64,000 nt of DNA from Gemmobacter aquatilis. GTDB taxonomy: Bacteria > Pseudomonadota > Alphaproteobacteria > Rhodobacterales > Rhodobacteraceae. Each line of letters begins with the position of its first letter. Position 1 is the first letter of the stretch. The DNA is taken from NCBI RefSeq assembly GCF_900110025.1, contig NZ_FOCE01000002.1, forward strand, positions 62,001 through 126,000. The letters run 5' to 3'. The position numbers and the translations under genes are program-made. This document shows, in pieces, positions 17,483 through 24,441 of this stretch. A model generated the notes under the pieces. It was not told where the DNA came from. It did not search any database and saw only the letters and a list, made by a program, of their open reading frames with translations.

Positions 17483-18658
17483 TCAGCCGAACAGGCGGCC
17501 GTGTTCCTGAATGGCAAAACGGTCGGTCATGCCGGCGACGTAATCGGCGACGATGCGGGCAAGCTGGCTGTCATCGCGGGCCGCCTCGATATCGGTGCGC
17601 CATTCCTGCGGCAGCAGATCGGGCTGGCGCAGGAACAACGGGAACAGATCGTCGAGCATGGCGGTGACGCGGGCGCGTTCTGCCATCACGCTGGGCGCGC
17701 GATACATGCGGTGGAACAGGAAGCTGCGCACCGCCTTCAACTCCTGATACAGCGGTTTGGAAAAGCGGATGATGGTGGTGCCCATCAGGCGGATCTCGTC
17801 CACCGATTTCGGCTGCGCGGCGGTCAGCCGGTTCTGGGCGACGGCGATCACGTCTTCGACCATGCGACCGAACACCCGGCGCAGCGCCTCATGCCGACGG
17901 CGCATCTTGTCCAGCCCGGGATAGAGGCGGTCCACCTCCTCGAAGGCCGGGGCGGTAACCGGCAGTTCCATCAGGTCGGCTTCGGTGAACAGGCCGGAGC
18001 GGAGGCCATCATGCAGATCGTGATGCGAATAGGCCACGTCATCGGCGATGGCGGCCACCTGCGCTTCGGCGCTGGCATGGGTGTGCAGTTCCAGATCCCA
18101 GTCGGCATTGGCCTCGACCAGCGCGTAAGGCAGCGGGTCGGGCGCGTGTTTGGGATCGGCATTGGGGCCGATGAGCGGGCCGTTATGCTTGGCGATACCT
18201 TCCAGGCTTTCCCAGGTCAGGTTCAGCCCGTCGAAATCGGCATAGTGCCGTTCCAGCTTGGTGACGATGCGCAGCGCCTGGGCATTGTGGTCGAAGCCGC
18301 CATAGGGCTGCATCAGCCGGGCCAGCGCATCTTCGCCCGTATGGCCAAACGGCGTGTGGCCAAGGTCATGCGCCAGCGCGATACATTCAGCCAGATCGGC
18401 ATTCAGCCCCAGCACGCCGGAAATGGTGCGGGCGACCTGCGCCACCTCGATCGAATGGGTCAGGCGGGTGCGGTAGTAATCGCCCTCGTGTTCGACAAAG
18501 ACCTGCGTCTTGTGCTTCAGCCGCCGGAAGGCCGAAGAATGGATGATCCGGTCCCGGTCGCGCTGGAAGGGCGAGCGGAAGGTGGACATGCCTTCGGGGT
18601 GGCGGCGCCCGCGCGAGGCTTCGGGCAGGCAGGCAAAGGGAGCAAGCATTCTGGTCAC
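17483..18658 (-). CDS. dgt: Deoxyguanosinetriphosphate triphosphohydrolase-like HD protein
   Basis: A 391-residue dNTPase. The HD metal centre is spelled RLTHSIEVAQVARTI (His) and ALAHDLGHTPFGHTGEDAL (HD plus downstream His). FRSPFQRDRDRIIHSSAFRRLKHKTQVF near the N-terminus is the invariant opening of the family. The enzyme hydrolyses dNTPs to deoxynucleoside and triphosphate, limiting pool size. The protein is of the shorter bacterial class 2 type (about 390-400 residues). It is divergent from erpA, 45 bases away, so the two share a promoter region. The stop abuts the dispersed repeat. Confidence 0.9.
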   Translation of the reverse strand: MTRMLAPFACLPEASRGRRHPEGMSTFRSPFQRDRDRIIHSSAFRRLKHKTQVFVEHEGDYYRTRLTHSIEVAQVARTISGVLGLNADLAECIALAHDLGHTPFGHTGEDALARLMQPYGGFDHNAQALRIVTKLERHYADFDGLNLTWESLEGIAKHNGPLIGPNADPKHAPDPLPYALVEANADWDLELHTHASAEAQVAAIADDVAYSHHDLHDGLRSGLFTEADLMELPVTAPAFEEVDRLYPGLDKMRRRHEALRRVFGRMVEDVIAVAQNRLTAAQPKSVDEIRLMGTTIIRFSKPLYQELKAVRSFLFHRMYRAPSVMAERARVTAMLDDLFPLFLRQPDLLPQEWRTDIEAARDDSQLARIVADYVAGMTDRFAIQEHGRLFG

Positions 18659-18663
18659 GGTTC

Positions 18664-18692
18664 TTGTCTGGTCTTTCCTTGAAGCCTATATG
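18664..18692 (+). promoter_or_regulatory. Candidate promoter of erpA
   Basis: TTGTCT (18664-18669) and TATATG (18687-18692) are separated by 17 bases in the 45-base gap between dgt and erpA. The predicted transcript would begin only a few bases before ATG 18704. Confidence 0.4.
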
Positions 18693-18703
18693 ATGAAAAG
18701 CCC

Positions 18704-19060
18704 ATGAAGGATATGGAAATTCCACCGATGGACCTGCAGCTTCCCCCCCGTGTGACCGACCGTGCCTTTGCCCGGCTGGCCGAGATTGCCGAAATGACTG
18801 GTGAACAGAAGGCCCTGCGCGTCGCGGTCGAAGGCGGCGGCTGTTCCGGCTTTCAGTATGACATAAAGCTGGACGATCCGGCAGGCGATGATCTGGTGCT
18901 GGAAAAGGGCGGACAGAAGGTTCTGGTCGATCCGGTGTCCCTGCCCTTCCTGTCCAACGCGGTGATCGATTTCACCGAAGAGCTGATCGGCGCGCGCTTC
19001 GTGATCGAAAACCCGAATGCCAGTTCAAGCTGCGGCTGCGGCACATCTTTTTCGATGTGA
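18704..19060 (+). CDS. erpA: Iron-sulfur cluster insertion protein, ErpA/IscA family
   Basis: A 118-residue A-type carrier that hands Fe-S clusters to apoproteins. The three conserved cysteines are Cys47 (VEGGGCSGFQYD) and Cys110 and Cys112 (SSSCGCGTSFSM). The N-terminal part (RVTDRAFARLAEIAEM) is the usual helix. The start is uncertain: ATG 18704 would give an almost leaderless transcript from the candidate promoter, while ATG 18728 (MDLQLPPRV) gives the more usual family length of about 110. It works upstream or in parallel with the suf system at 57686-64000. Confidence 0.9.
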   Translation: MKDMEIPPMDLQLPPRVTDRAFARLAEIAEMTGEQKALRVAVEGGGCSGFQYDIKLDDPAGDDLVLEKGGQKVLVDPVSLPFLSNAVIDFTEELIGARFVIENPNASSSCGCGTSFSM

Positions 19061-19951
19061 TCAGCGCGCCGCAGCGCGCTGAGCGTTCACCAGCCAGATG
19101 CCCGAGCCGATCACCAGGGCCGAGCCGAGCCAGACATGGGCGCCCGTCACCTCGCCGAACAGGCTTTGGCCGAGGATCACCATCCAGATGAACTGCACAT
19201 TGGCCAGTTGCAGCACGACATAGGCGGGCAGCAGCCGCACGATCACCACCATCAGCCAGCGGGTGGCGATCAGGAACAGCGTATAGAGCGCGATCAGGCC
19301 AAGATCGGCGGCGGCCATGGGTTGCCAGACCAGCGGTGCCAAAGCCAGACCGAGGATCAGGCAAGCCAGTTGCGCATAGAACACCTGCGCCATGGAATGG
19401 GTATGGCTGCGGCAGATCCGCCGTGACAGCACGATGGACCCCGCGCCGGTGGCACTGGCGGCCAGCCCGATCCAATGGCCAAGGCCGATGGTGGCCAGCC
19501 CGCCGGGCAGCAGATACACCATGCCCAGCAGCCCGACCGCCAGCGCCAGCCAGACCGCGCGGCTGATCCGCTCGTTCAGGAACAAGCCGGACAGCAGCGC
19601 ACCGAAGATCGGCATGATGGCGATGAAGACAAACACCTCGGCAAAGGGCAGATAACGCAGGGCGTAGAAGAAACAGGTGGTGCTGACAGCCCCCAGCGCC
19701 GAACGCAGCGCCAGCAGCCGCGGTGCGCCGGTGTGCAGCACGCGCGCCTGCTGCCCCATCGCGGCGGCCAGCAGGCCCAGCCCCACCGCAATCGCCCCGG
19801 CCACCGCCATCAGTTGCGGCGCGGCATAGCTGGCGATCAGATCCTTTGCGATCGCATCGGCGCTGACAGAAACCAGCGTGTTCAGAAGGGTCAGCCCCGC
19901 GCCCAGCAGGGCGGCGCGTTGCAGCGGAACCGCGCCGGAAACCGCGGTCAT
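19061..19951 (-). CDS. EamA/DMT family transporter (probable exporter)
   Basis: A 296-residue, ten-helix drug/metabolite transporter made of two EamA halves. The first half includes LFYALRYLPFAEVFVFIAIMPIF-type text, the classical EamA motif (here FFYALRYLPFAEV), with GALLSGLFLNERISR after it. The second half ends in PAYVVLQLANVQFIWMVILG and GSALVIGSGIWLV. Family members export amino acids and other small molecules, but the substrate cannot be read. The start codon overlaps the stop of the preceding gene (ATGA), so it is translationally coupled to the unknown 367-residue protein and hence to the LMPCSN peptide gene. Confidence 0.85.
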   Translation of the reverse strand: MTAVSGAVPLQRAALLGAGLTLLNTLVSVSADAIAKDLIASYAAPQLMAVAGAIAVGLGLLAAAMGQQARVLHTGAPRLLALRSALGAVSTTCFFYALRYLPFAEVFVFIAIMPIFGALLSGLFLNERISRAVWLALAVGLLGMVYLLPGGLATIGLGHWIGLAASATGAGSIVLSRRICRSHTHSMAQVFYAQLACLILGLALAPLVWQPMAAADLGLIALYTLFLIATRWLMVVIVRLLPAYVVLQLANVQFIWMVILGQSLFGEVTGAHVWLGSALVIGSGIWLVNAQRAAAR

Positions 19952-21051
19952 GCGCCCACCCGCAGACTGTGCGGCGCGGCGCGGACCGGCGTCGAGGCAC
20001 GGGCGAATGCGGCAAAGAATGTTTCGAATCCCGGGCTGTCGGCAGCGCCCTGATCGGCAAGTTCCAAGGCGCGCCCGGACAGGTGAGGCGCACAGCGGAT
20101 GCGCATCTCCGGCCAGTCCGCGCTGCGCCCCTCGCCCAGTGACAGCAGCGCCTGAGACCATTCACGCAGCGGGGAAATCAGGGGTTTGTCGAGACGAATA
20201 CGCATCGGACCTGCCACAAAATGCTCACAAAACGCGGTAGCGCCATTAACCGACAACAACCACTGATTGACAAGATAATTATGGTAGGCATCCGAGGAAT
20301 CCTCGCAGGCGCCCCGCTCCACCCGGAAGGCCGATGCCTCGGCCTCGCAGAAGGCGCGCCACGATGCAGGTTGCGGTTGGCCGGTGAAGCGCAGGGCAAG
20401 GCAGACCTCGGCCAGCAGATCGCCGTTCTGTTCCAGATGCGCAAGGCAGCCCAGATGCAGCAGCGACAGGCGCGCCGGTTCCGGCAGGTCCAGCGGGCGC
20501 TGGCCATAATGGCTCAGATAGAAGATCACATGCAGCAGATCATAAGCGGCGCGCGGGTTGGGCAGGGCAAACACCGCCGGGCGCGACAGGAAGCGCATCA
20601 ACCGTGCATCCAGCCCCGGCTCGTCGATCACTTGCCCGGCGCGGGCCAGCAGATAGCGCGTCTCGGCGCGCTGCAGGTCGTTCACCTCTGACTCGGGCCA
20701 GCCCTGCGCCACGATCCATGCGGCCAGCGCGGCGGATTTGCCGCCCGCAAGTCCCAGCGTTTCCAGCGAAAGCGTCAGGCCCAGCAGCATCCGGTAATAT
20801 TGCGGGTAGAAGGCGATCTGCGTTTCGATCGCGTCATGGAACGGCTGATAGACCGCCAGCGCCAGATCGGGCAGCCGCGTGCCACAGGCCGCAAGAATGC
20901 CCAGCAGTTCGGCGTTTTCCTTCAGCCAGAAGGCGTCGCCCTCGCGGCGGCGGTGCTGCGCAAAGCTGGTCAGCAGCGGCGCGAGTGCCCCCGGCGCCTG
21001 CGCGGCGCGGGGGGAACGGGTATGGGTGGCAAACCGGACCACGTTGGACAT
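19948..21051 (-). CDS. Uncharacterised helical protein in the LMPCSN-peptide operon
   Basis: A 367-residue soluble protein that I cannot assign to a characterised family. It begins MSNVVRFATHTRSPRAAQ and is almost entirely alpha-helical in appearance. Notable conserved-looking segments are GDAFWLKENAELLGILAACG (residues 38-57), FYPQYYRMLLGLTLSLETLG (81-100), YDLLHVIFYLSHYG (170-183), HLGCLAHLEQNGDLLAEVCLAL (199-220, shown in part) and DAYHNYLVNQWLLS. The spaced His/Tyr residues suggest an alpha/alpha-type helical bundle, possibly enzymatic, but this is inference. It lies between the repeat-peptide gene and the EamA transporter, transcribed in the same direction and overlapping the latter by four bases, so a role in handling the peptide is plausible. 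Confidence 0.7.
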   Translation of the reverse strand: MSNVVRFATHTRSPRAAQAPGALAPLLTSFAQHRRREGDAFWLKENAELLGILAACGTRLPDLALAVYQPFHDAIETQIAFYPQYYRMLLGLTLSLETLGLAGGKSAALAAWIVAQGWPESEVNDLQRAETRYLLARAGQVIDEPGLDARLMRFLSRPAVFALPNPRAAYDLLHVIFYLSHYGQRPLDLPEPARLSLLHLGCLAHLEQNGDLLAEVCLALRFTGQPQPASWRAFCEAEASAFRVERGACEDSSDAYHNYLVNQWLLSVNGATAFCEHFVAGPMRIRLDKPLISPLREWSQALLSLGEGRSADWPEMRIRCAPHLSGRALELADQGAADSPGFETFFAAFARASTPVRAAPHSLRVGA

Positions 21052-21086
21052 GAAACTCTCCCTGGCCCGGCCTGATCTCCGAAAGC

Positions 21087-21122
21087 CCCCCTCCCGCGCC
21101 GGGCGTCTGGCGGTGGAGGGGG
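21087..21122 (-). terminator. Intercistronic hairpin between peptide gene and unknown 367-residue gene
   Basis: CCCCCTCC and GGAGGGGG form an 8-bp stem with a roughly 20-base loop, on the minus strand between the peptide stop (21137) and the next start (21051). A GGCTTTCGG tail follows without a real T-tract. It could act as a partial terminator or 3'-end stabiliser that makes the peptide message more abundant than its downstream genes. Confidence 0.5.
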
Positions 21123-21136
21123 TGCCTTGGGGGCGC

Positions 21137-21391
21137 TCAGTTCGAGCAGGGCATCAGCGCCACGCCGGAACCCGCCAGCATGTCATCGGCCTTGATGTTG
21201 GAGCAGGGCATCAGATCGGCGGCCACGCCGGTTTCCACGTTGGAGCAGGGCATCAGTGCCACGCCACCGCCCAGCACCATGTCGGCGCCTTCGATGTTGG
21301 AACAGGGCATCAGATCGGCGCCAAGGCCCATGGCCATGTCGGTCACGCGGAGGGTTTCGATTTCGACGGCGATTTTACGAACGGCGCTCAT
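21137..21391 (-). CDS. Small peptide with four LMPCSN repeats, RiPP-precursor-like
   Basis: An 84-residue peptide of unknown function. After about 20 leader-like residues (MSAVRKIAVEIETLRVTDMA) come four repeats of 14-19 residues. Each ends in the identical hexapeptide LMPCSN at residues 27-32, 46-51, 60-65 and 79-84, the last being the exact C-terminus. The spacers alternate between GADLMPCSNIE- and GGGVALMPCSNVE-like forms, so the unit is probably a duplicated pair. The only cysteines are the four in the repeats. An AAGGAG ribosome site sits 7 bases before ATG 21391. The form (leader plus repeated Cys-containing cores, followed by an unknown protein and an exporter) resembles multi-core RiPP precursors. 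Metal binding or a structural role is the alternative. Confidence 0.8.
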   Translation of the reverse strand: MSAVRKIAVEIETLRVTDMAMGLGADLMPCSNIEGADMVLGGGVALMPCSNVETGVAADLMPCSNIKADDMLAGSGVALMPCSN

Positions 21392-21486
21392 GGCGATCTC
21401 CTTGAATGAGCAGTTTCTGCCCCTTCACGGTTGCGCCATCTGATTGATTTTTCAAACGTTTTTACATCCACAGGTTGTGAGATGCC

Positions 21487-21585
21487 TTATCCACACAGCC
21501 CTGTTGTCGCAAGCCTCGTCAGCCGTTAACCTAATTTCCGCAAGGTAGACTTATCCACACCCGCACAGGAAGAAACTTATCCACA
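21487..21585 (+). promoter_or_regulatory. Cluster of three perfect DnaA boxes
   Basis: TTATCCACA occurs at 21487, 21551 and 21577, all in the same orientation, with 64 and 26 bases between starts. This matches the consensus TTATNCACA exactly three times within 99 bases. An AT-rich dyad follows 24 bases later. The arrangement fits a replication-origin-like element, a DnaA-titration site or DnaA-regulated promoters. Sequence alone cannot choose. Confidence 0.6.
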
Positions 21586-21608
21586 TCGCCGCAGTCTGAG
21601 GATGATTC

Positions 21609-21638
21609 GCATGTATTAACAAAGCGTTAATATCATGC
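21609..21638. repeat. AT-rich imperfect inverted repeat next to DnaA boxes
   Basis: GCATGTATTAAC and GTTAATATCATGC face each other across AAAGC, matching apart from a one-base insertion in the right arm. It could be an operator for xth or the peptide operon, or the unwinding element of an origin. Confidence 0.45.
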
Positions 21639-21738
21639 GTCAGGCCATTTCTTGGCCCGGCCTTGCCATGGCAAGCGGCGCTTGCGATAGGTTGTGACCA
21701 CGGCCCCATTCGGGCCGCATGCCAGCCCCGGAGACGCC

Positions 21739-22548
21739 ATGAAACTCGCCACCTTCAACATCAACGGCATCAAGGCCCGGATCGACGCCCTGCCCCGCTG
21801 GCTGGAAATCGCGCGCCCCGATGTGGTGGCGCTGCAGGAAATCAAATCGGTGGACGAGGCCTTTCCCCGCGCGCTGTTCGAGGATCTGGGCTACCGGGTG
21901 GAAACCCACGGGCAAAAGGGCTTCAACGGCGTGGCGATCCTGTCGCGCCTGCCGCTGGAGGATGTGACGCGCGGCCTTCCCGGTGATGACAGCGACGAAC
22001 AGGCCCGCTGGATTGAGGCGACCGTGCTGGGCGACAAGCATCCGCTGCGGCTGTGCGGGCTGTATCTGCCGAATGGCAACCCGGTCACCTTCGACGCCGA
22101 GGGGCGGCCCGAAGCGACCGGAAAATACGGCTACAAGCTGGGCTGGATGGAGCGGATGCGCGCCCGCGCCGCCGAGTTGTTGACCAGCGAGGAACGCGTT
22201 GTGCTGGCGGGCGATTACAACATCATCCCGCAGGCCGAAGACGCCGCCCGGCCAGAGGTCTGGGCGCAGGACGCGCTGTTCCTGCCCGAAAGCCGCGCCG
22301 CCTTTCGCCGCATCCTGAACCTTGGCTATACCGAGGCGTTCCGCGCCTGCACGCAGGGGCCGGGGCATTACAGCTTCTGGGATTATCAGGCCGGCGCCTG
22401 GGACAAGAACAACGGCATCCGCATCGACCATCTGTTGCTGAGCCCGCAAGCCGCCGATCTGCTGCAAGACTGCCGCATCGAACGCGAGGTGCGCGCGGGC
22501 GACAAGCCGTCGGATCACGTGCCGGTCTGGATCGAACTCGACGCCTGA
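21739..22548 (+). CDS. xth: Exodeoxyribonuclease III (AP endonuclease)
   Basis: A 269-residue Mg-dependent AP endonuclease/3'-exonuclease for base excision repair. The start MKLATFNINGIKARIDALP is the usual N-terminus. LQEIKSVDEAFP carries the catalytic Glu, GDYNIIPQAED the Asp/Asn pair, RIDHLLLSP the Asp-His and SDHVPVW the final catalytic His. I chose ATG 21739 over an in-frame upstream start because the family begins within a few residues of KLATFN. It ends six bases from the convergent monooxygenase gene. Confidence 0.93.
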   Translation: MKLATFNINGIKARIDALPRWLEIARPDVVALQEIKSVDEAFPRALFEDLGYRVETHGQKGFNGVAILSRLPLEDVTRGLPGDDSDEQARWIEATVLGDKHPLRLCGLYLPNGNPVTFDAEGRPEATGKYGYKLGWMERMRARAAELLTSEERVVLAGDYNIIPQAEDAARPEVWAQDALFLPESRAAFRRILNLGYTEAFRACTQGPGHYSFWDYQAGAWDKNNGIRIDHLLLSPQAADLLQDCRIEREVRAGDKPSDHVPVWIELDA

Positions 22549-22554
22549 ACGCGC

Positions 22555-23748
22555 TCAGACGCCGGGCTGCGCCGTCACGTCAAACCCATGCAGCCAGTCG
22601 AACCGTTTCAGCGGTGCGGCGGGGGCGATCTTGCTGCCCAGCCGCAGCCCCAGATGCGCCACCTCGCGCAGCGGGCTGCCCAGGTGATAGGCCCGCGCAT
22701 TGCCATTGGCCGCCGCCACGATCCGCGCGCAGCGTGGCGCGCGCGCAGCCTGATAGGCGGCCAGCGCCTCGGCGGTCGGCCCCAAGGCCTCCAGCGTTTC
22801 GGCCAGCACCCAGGCATCCTCCAGCGCCATATTGGCCCCTTGCGCCAGGAAGGGCAGCGTCGGATGCGCGGCATCGCCCAGAATCGCCACCGCGCCTTCG
22901 GGCAGCACCCGGCCCCAATGCTGCGCGACCGGATGGCGGAACAGGCCCCAAAGCCAGACCTCCGCCGCCTGATCCAGCCAGCCGCGCACCCTTGGGCCAA
23001 AGCTTTCAAAGGCCAGACGCAGGCTCATCGGGTCGTCCTGCGTGTTCCAGCCTTCCTCCACCCAGCGGTTGCGTTCCTCCACCGCCACGATGTTGCGGAT
23101 CGTGCCGCCGCGCAGCGGATAGCTGACCAGATGCCGCCCCACGCCCATATGCACCTCGGCCACCGGCGCCGCGTCGGGTTCTGCCGGGATCAGGCAGCGC
23201 CAGGCCACCTGCCGGGTAAAGAACGGCGCCACCATGCCGTTCAGCGCCCCGCGCAGTTTCGAATGAAGCCCATCGGCGCCGATCAGCAGCGTGGGCGACA
23301 TCTCGGCCCCCTGCGCGGTCACCAGCCGGGGCCGCGCACCCGACAGATCGACCGTCTCCACCTTCTGCAACAGCCGCACCTGCACGCCCGCCGCCCGGGC
23401 GCCCGCCGCCAGCACCTCGATCAGATCGGCGCGGTGCAGCAGATGCCAGCCCATCGCCGGGCGCAGCCGCGCCAGATCCATCCGCAGCACCAGATCGCCA
23501 TCCAGCCCGTCGCGCAGTTCCACCGCGCGGGACCGCATCGAGGCCGCCTCCAGCGCAGGCCCAAGCCCCAGCGCCTTCAGCACCGCCGCGCCGTTGGGTG
23601 TGATCTGCAACCCGGCGCCCACCTCGCGGATCGCCTCGGCCTGTTCCAGCACCGTGACCGCGGCGCCTTTCAGCGCCAGCGCCCGCGCCAGCGCCAGCCC
23701 GGCGACCCCTGCCCCCAGAACCGTGATTTCCGCGCCGTTCAGCCGCAT
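22555..23748 (-). CDS. FAD-dependent aromatic-type monooxygenase (UbiH/salicylate hydroxylase-like)
   Basis: A 397-residue group A flavoprotein monooxygenase. ITVLGAGVAGLALARALALKG is the FAD-binding fold at the N-terminus. LIGADGLHSKLRG is the DG motif, and ILGDAAHPTLPFLAQGANMALEDAWVLAE is the second FAD contact (shown here only as landmarks). It most resembles salicylate/6-hydroxynicotinate-type hydroxylases rather than ubiquinone UbiH because of the PxLAQGANMALED wording. No aromatic-degradation genes are adjacent, so its substrate is unknown. I used the ATG at 23748, directly before the FAD motif. Confidence 0.8.
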   Translation of the reverse strand: MRLNGAEITVLGAGVAGLALARALALKGAAVTVLEQAEAIREVGAGLQITPNGAAVLKALGLGPALEAASMRSRAVELRDGLDGDLVLRMDLARLRPAMGWHLLHRADLIEVLAAGARAAGVQVRLLQKVETVDLSGARPRLVTAQGAEMSPTLLIGADGLHSKLRGALNGMVAPFFTRQVAWRCLIPAEPDAAPVAEVHMGVGRHLVSYPLRGGTIRNIVAVEERNRWVEEGWNTQDDPMSLRLAFESFGPRVRGWLDQAAEVWLWGLFRHPVAQHWGRVLPEGAVAILGDAAHPTLPFLAQGANMALEDAWVLAETLEALGPTAEALAAYQAARAPRCARIVAAANGNARAYHLGSPLREVAHLGLRLGSKIAPAAPLKRFDWLHGFDVTAQPGV

Positions 23749-23833
23749 CCCATCCCCCGCAAACGCAAACGCCGGACCCTGAGGCCCGGCGTAACCCTGC
23801 GCCACAGTCCGGCGCAAGCGCGAAAGCCTGCGC

Positions 23834-24256
23834 TCAGTCGTCGCGGTGCACCTTCTCGCGCCGCTCGTGCTTTTCCTGCGCTTCCAGCGTCATGGTGGCG
23901 ATCGGGCGGGCATCCAGCCGCTTGAGGCTGATCGGCTCGCCGGTCATTTCGCAATAGCCATATTCGCCGTTCTCGATCCGGCGCAGAGCCGCGTCGATCT
24001 TCGACACCAGCTTGCGCTGCCGGTCGCGCGTGCGCAGTTCCAGCGCGCGGTCGGTCTCTTCGCTGGCCCGGTCGGCAATGTCGGGCACGTTGCGACCGCT
24101 GTCTTGCAGGTTGTCGATCGTCTCGGCGCTCTGGCCCAGAAGCTCCTGCTTCCAGACCAGAAGCTTGCGGCGGAAGTATTCCAGTTGCCTCTCATTCATG
24201 AAAGGCTCGTCTTCCGCGGGGCGATAGTCGTCGGTAAGAAAGACCTCTGCCTTCAT
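23834..24256 (-). CDS. dksA: DksA/TraR-family transcription factor with degenerate zinc site
   Basis: A 140-residue RNA-polymerase-binding factor. The coiled coil spans about residues 20-95, and its tip reads VPDIADRASEETDRALELRTRD, keeping the acidic/alanine tip of DksA (shown in part as DRASEETD). The C-terminal globular domain has only Cys102 (GYCEMTGEPI); the other zinc ligands are replaced (CEMT, IATMTLEAQ). This matches what I recall of the Rhodobacter sphaeroides DksA-type protein RSP2654, which works without a four-cysteine zinc site. It would cooperate with ppGpp at rRNA and amino-acid promoters. The start at 24256 gives the family length. Confidence 0.85.
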   Translation of the reverse strand: MKAEVFLTDDYRPAEDEPFMNERQLEYFRRKLLVWKQELLGQSAETIDNLQDSGRNVPDIADRASEETDRALELRTRDRQRKLVSKIDAALRRIENGEYGYCEMTGEPISLKRLDARPIATMTLEAQEKHERREKVHRDD

Positions 24257-24441
24257 CGCTGCACTACTCCAGTTAGGCGGACGGCGCCGGTCGGGCAAGG
24301 CCGGGTCTCGACCGAGGTCTGACAGCGCGTCTTGTGGCGCTCTCCTACCGGATGCCGGGGGCATTGTCACTAGCAGTTGCGACGAAATCGCTGCGCGGAT
24401 ACGGTCTGTAGCGGCCCCGCCTTGCAAGTATCGGATGCACC

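Larger units (their letters stand above)
21392..21738. other. Intergenic region with DnaA-box cluster upstream of peptide operon and xth
   Basis: A 347-base, relatively AT-rich divergent intergenic region. It holds three perfect TTATCCACA boxes in the same orientation at 21487-21495, 21551-21559 and 21577-21585, plus a weaker ACATCCACA near 21464. An AT-rich imperfect dyad (GCATG-TATTAAC, AAAGC, GTTAATATCATGC) lies at 21609-21638. The leftward peptide operon and the rightward exonuclease gene must both take their promoters from here. Confidence 0.7.

Noticed and set aside
22053-23126. A 357-codon plus-strand frame spanning the end of xth and the monooxygenase antisense strand.
   Set aside because: Arginine/proline-rich antisense text typical of high-GC shadow frames; both real genes explain the region.
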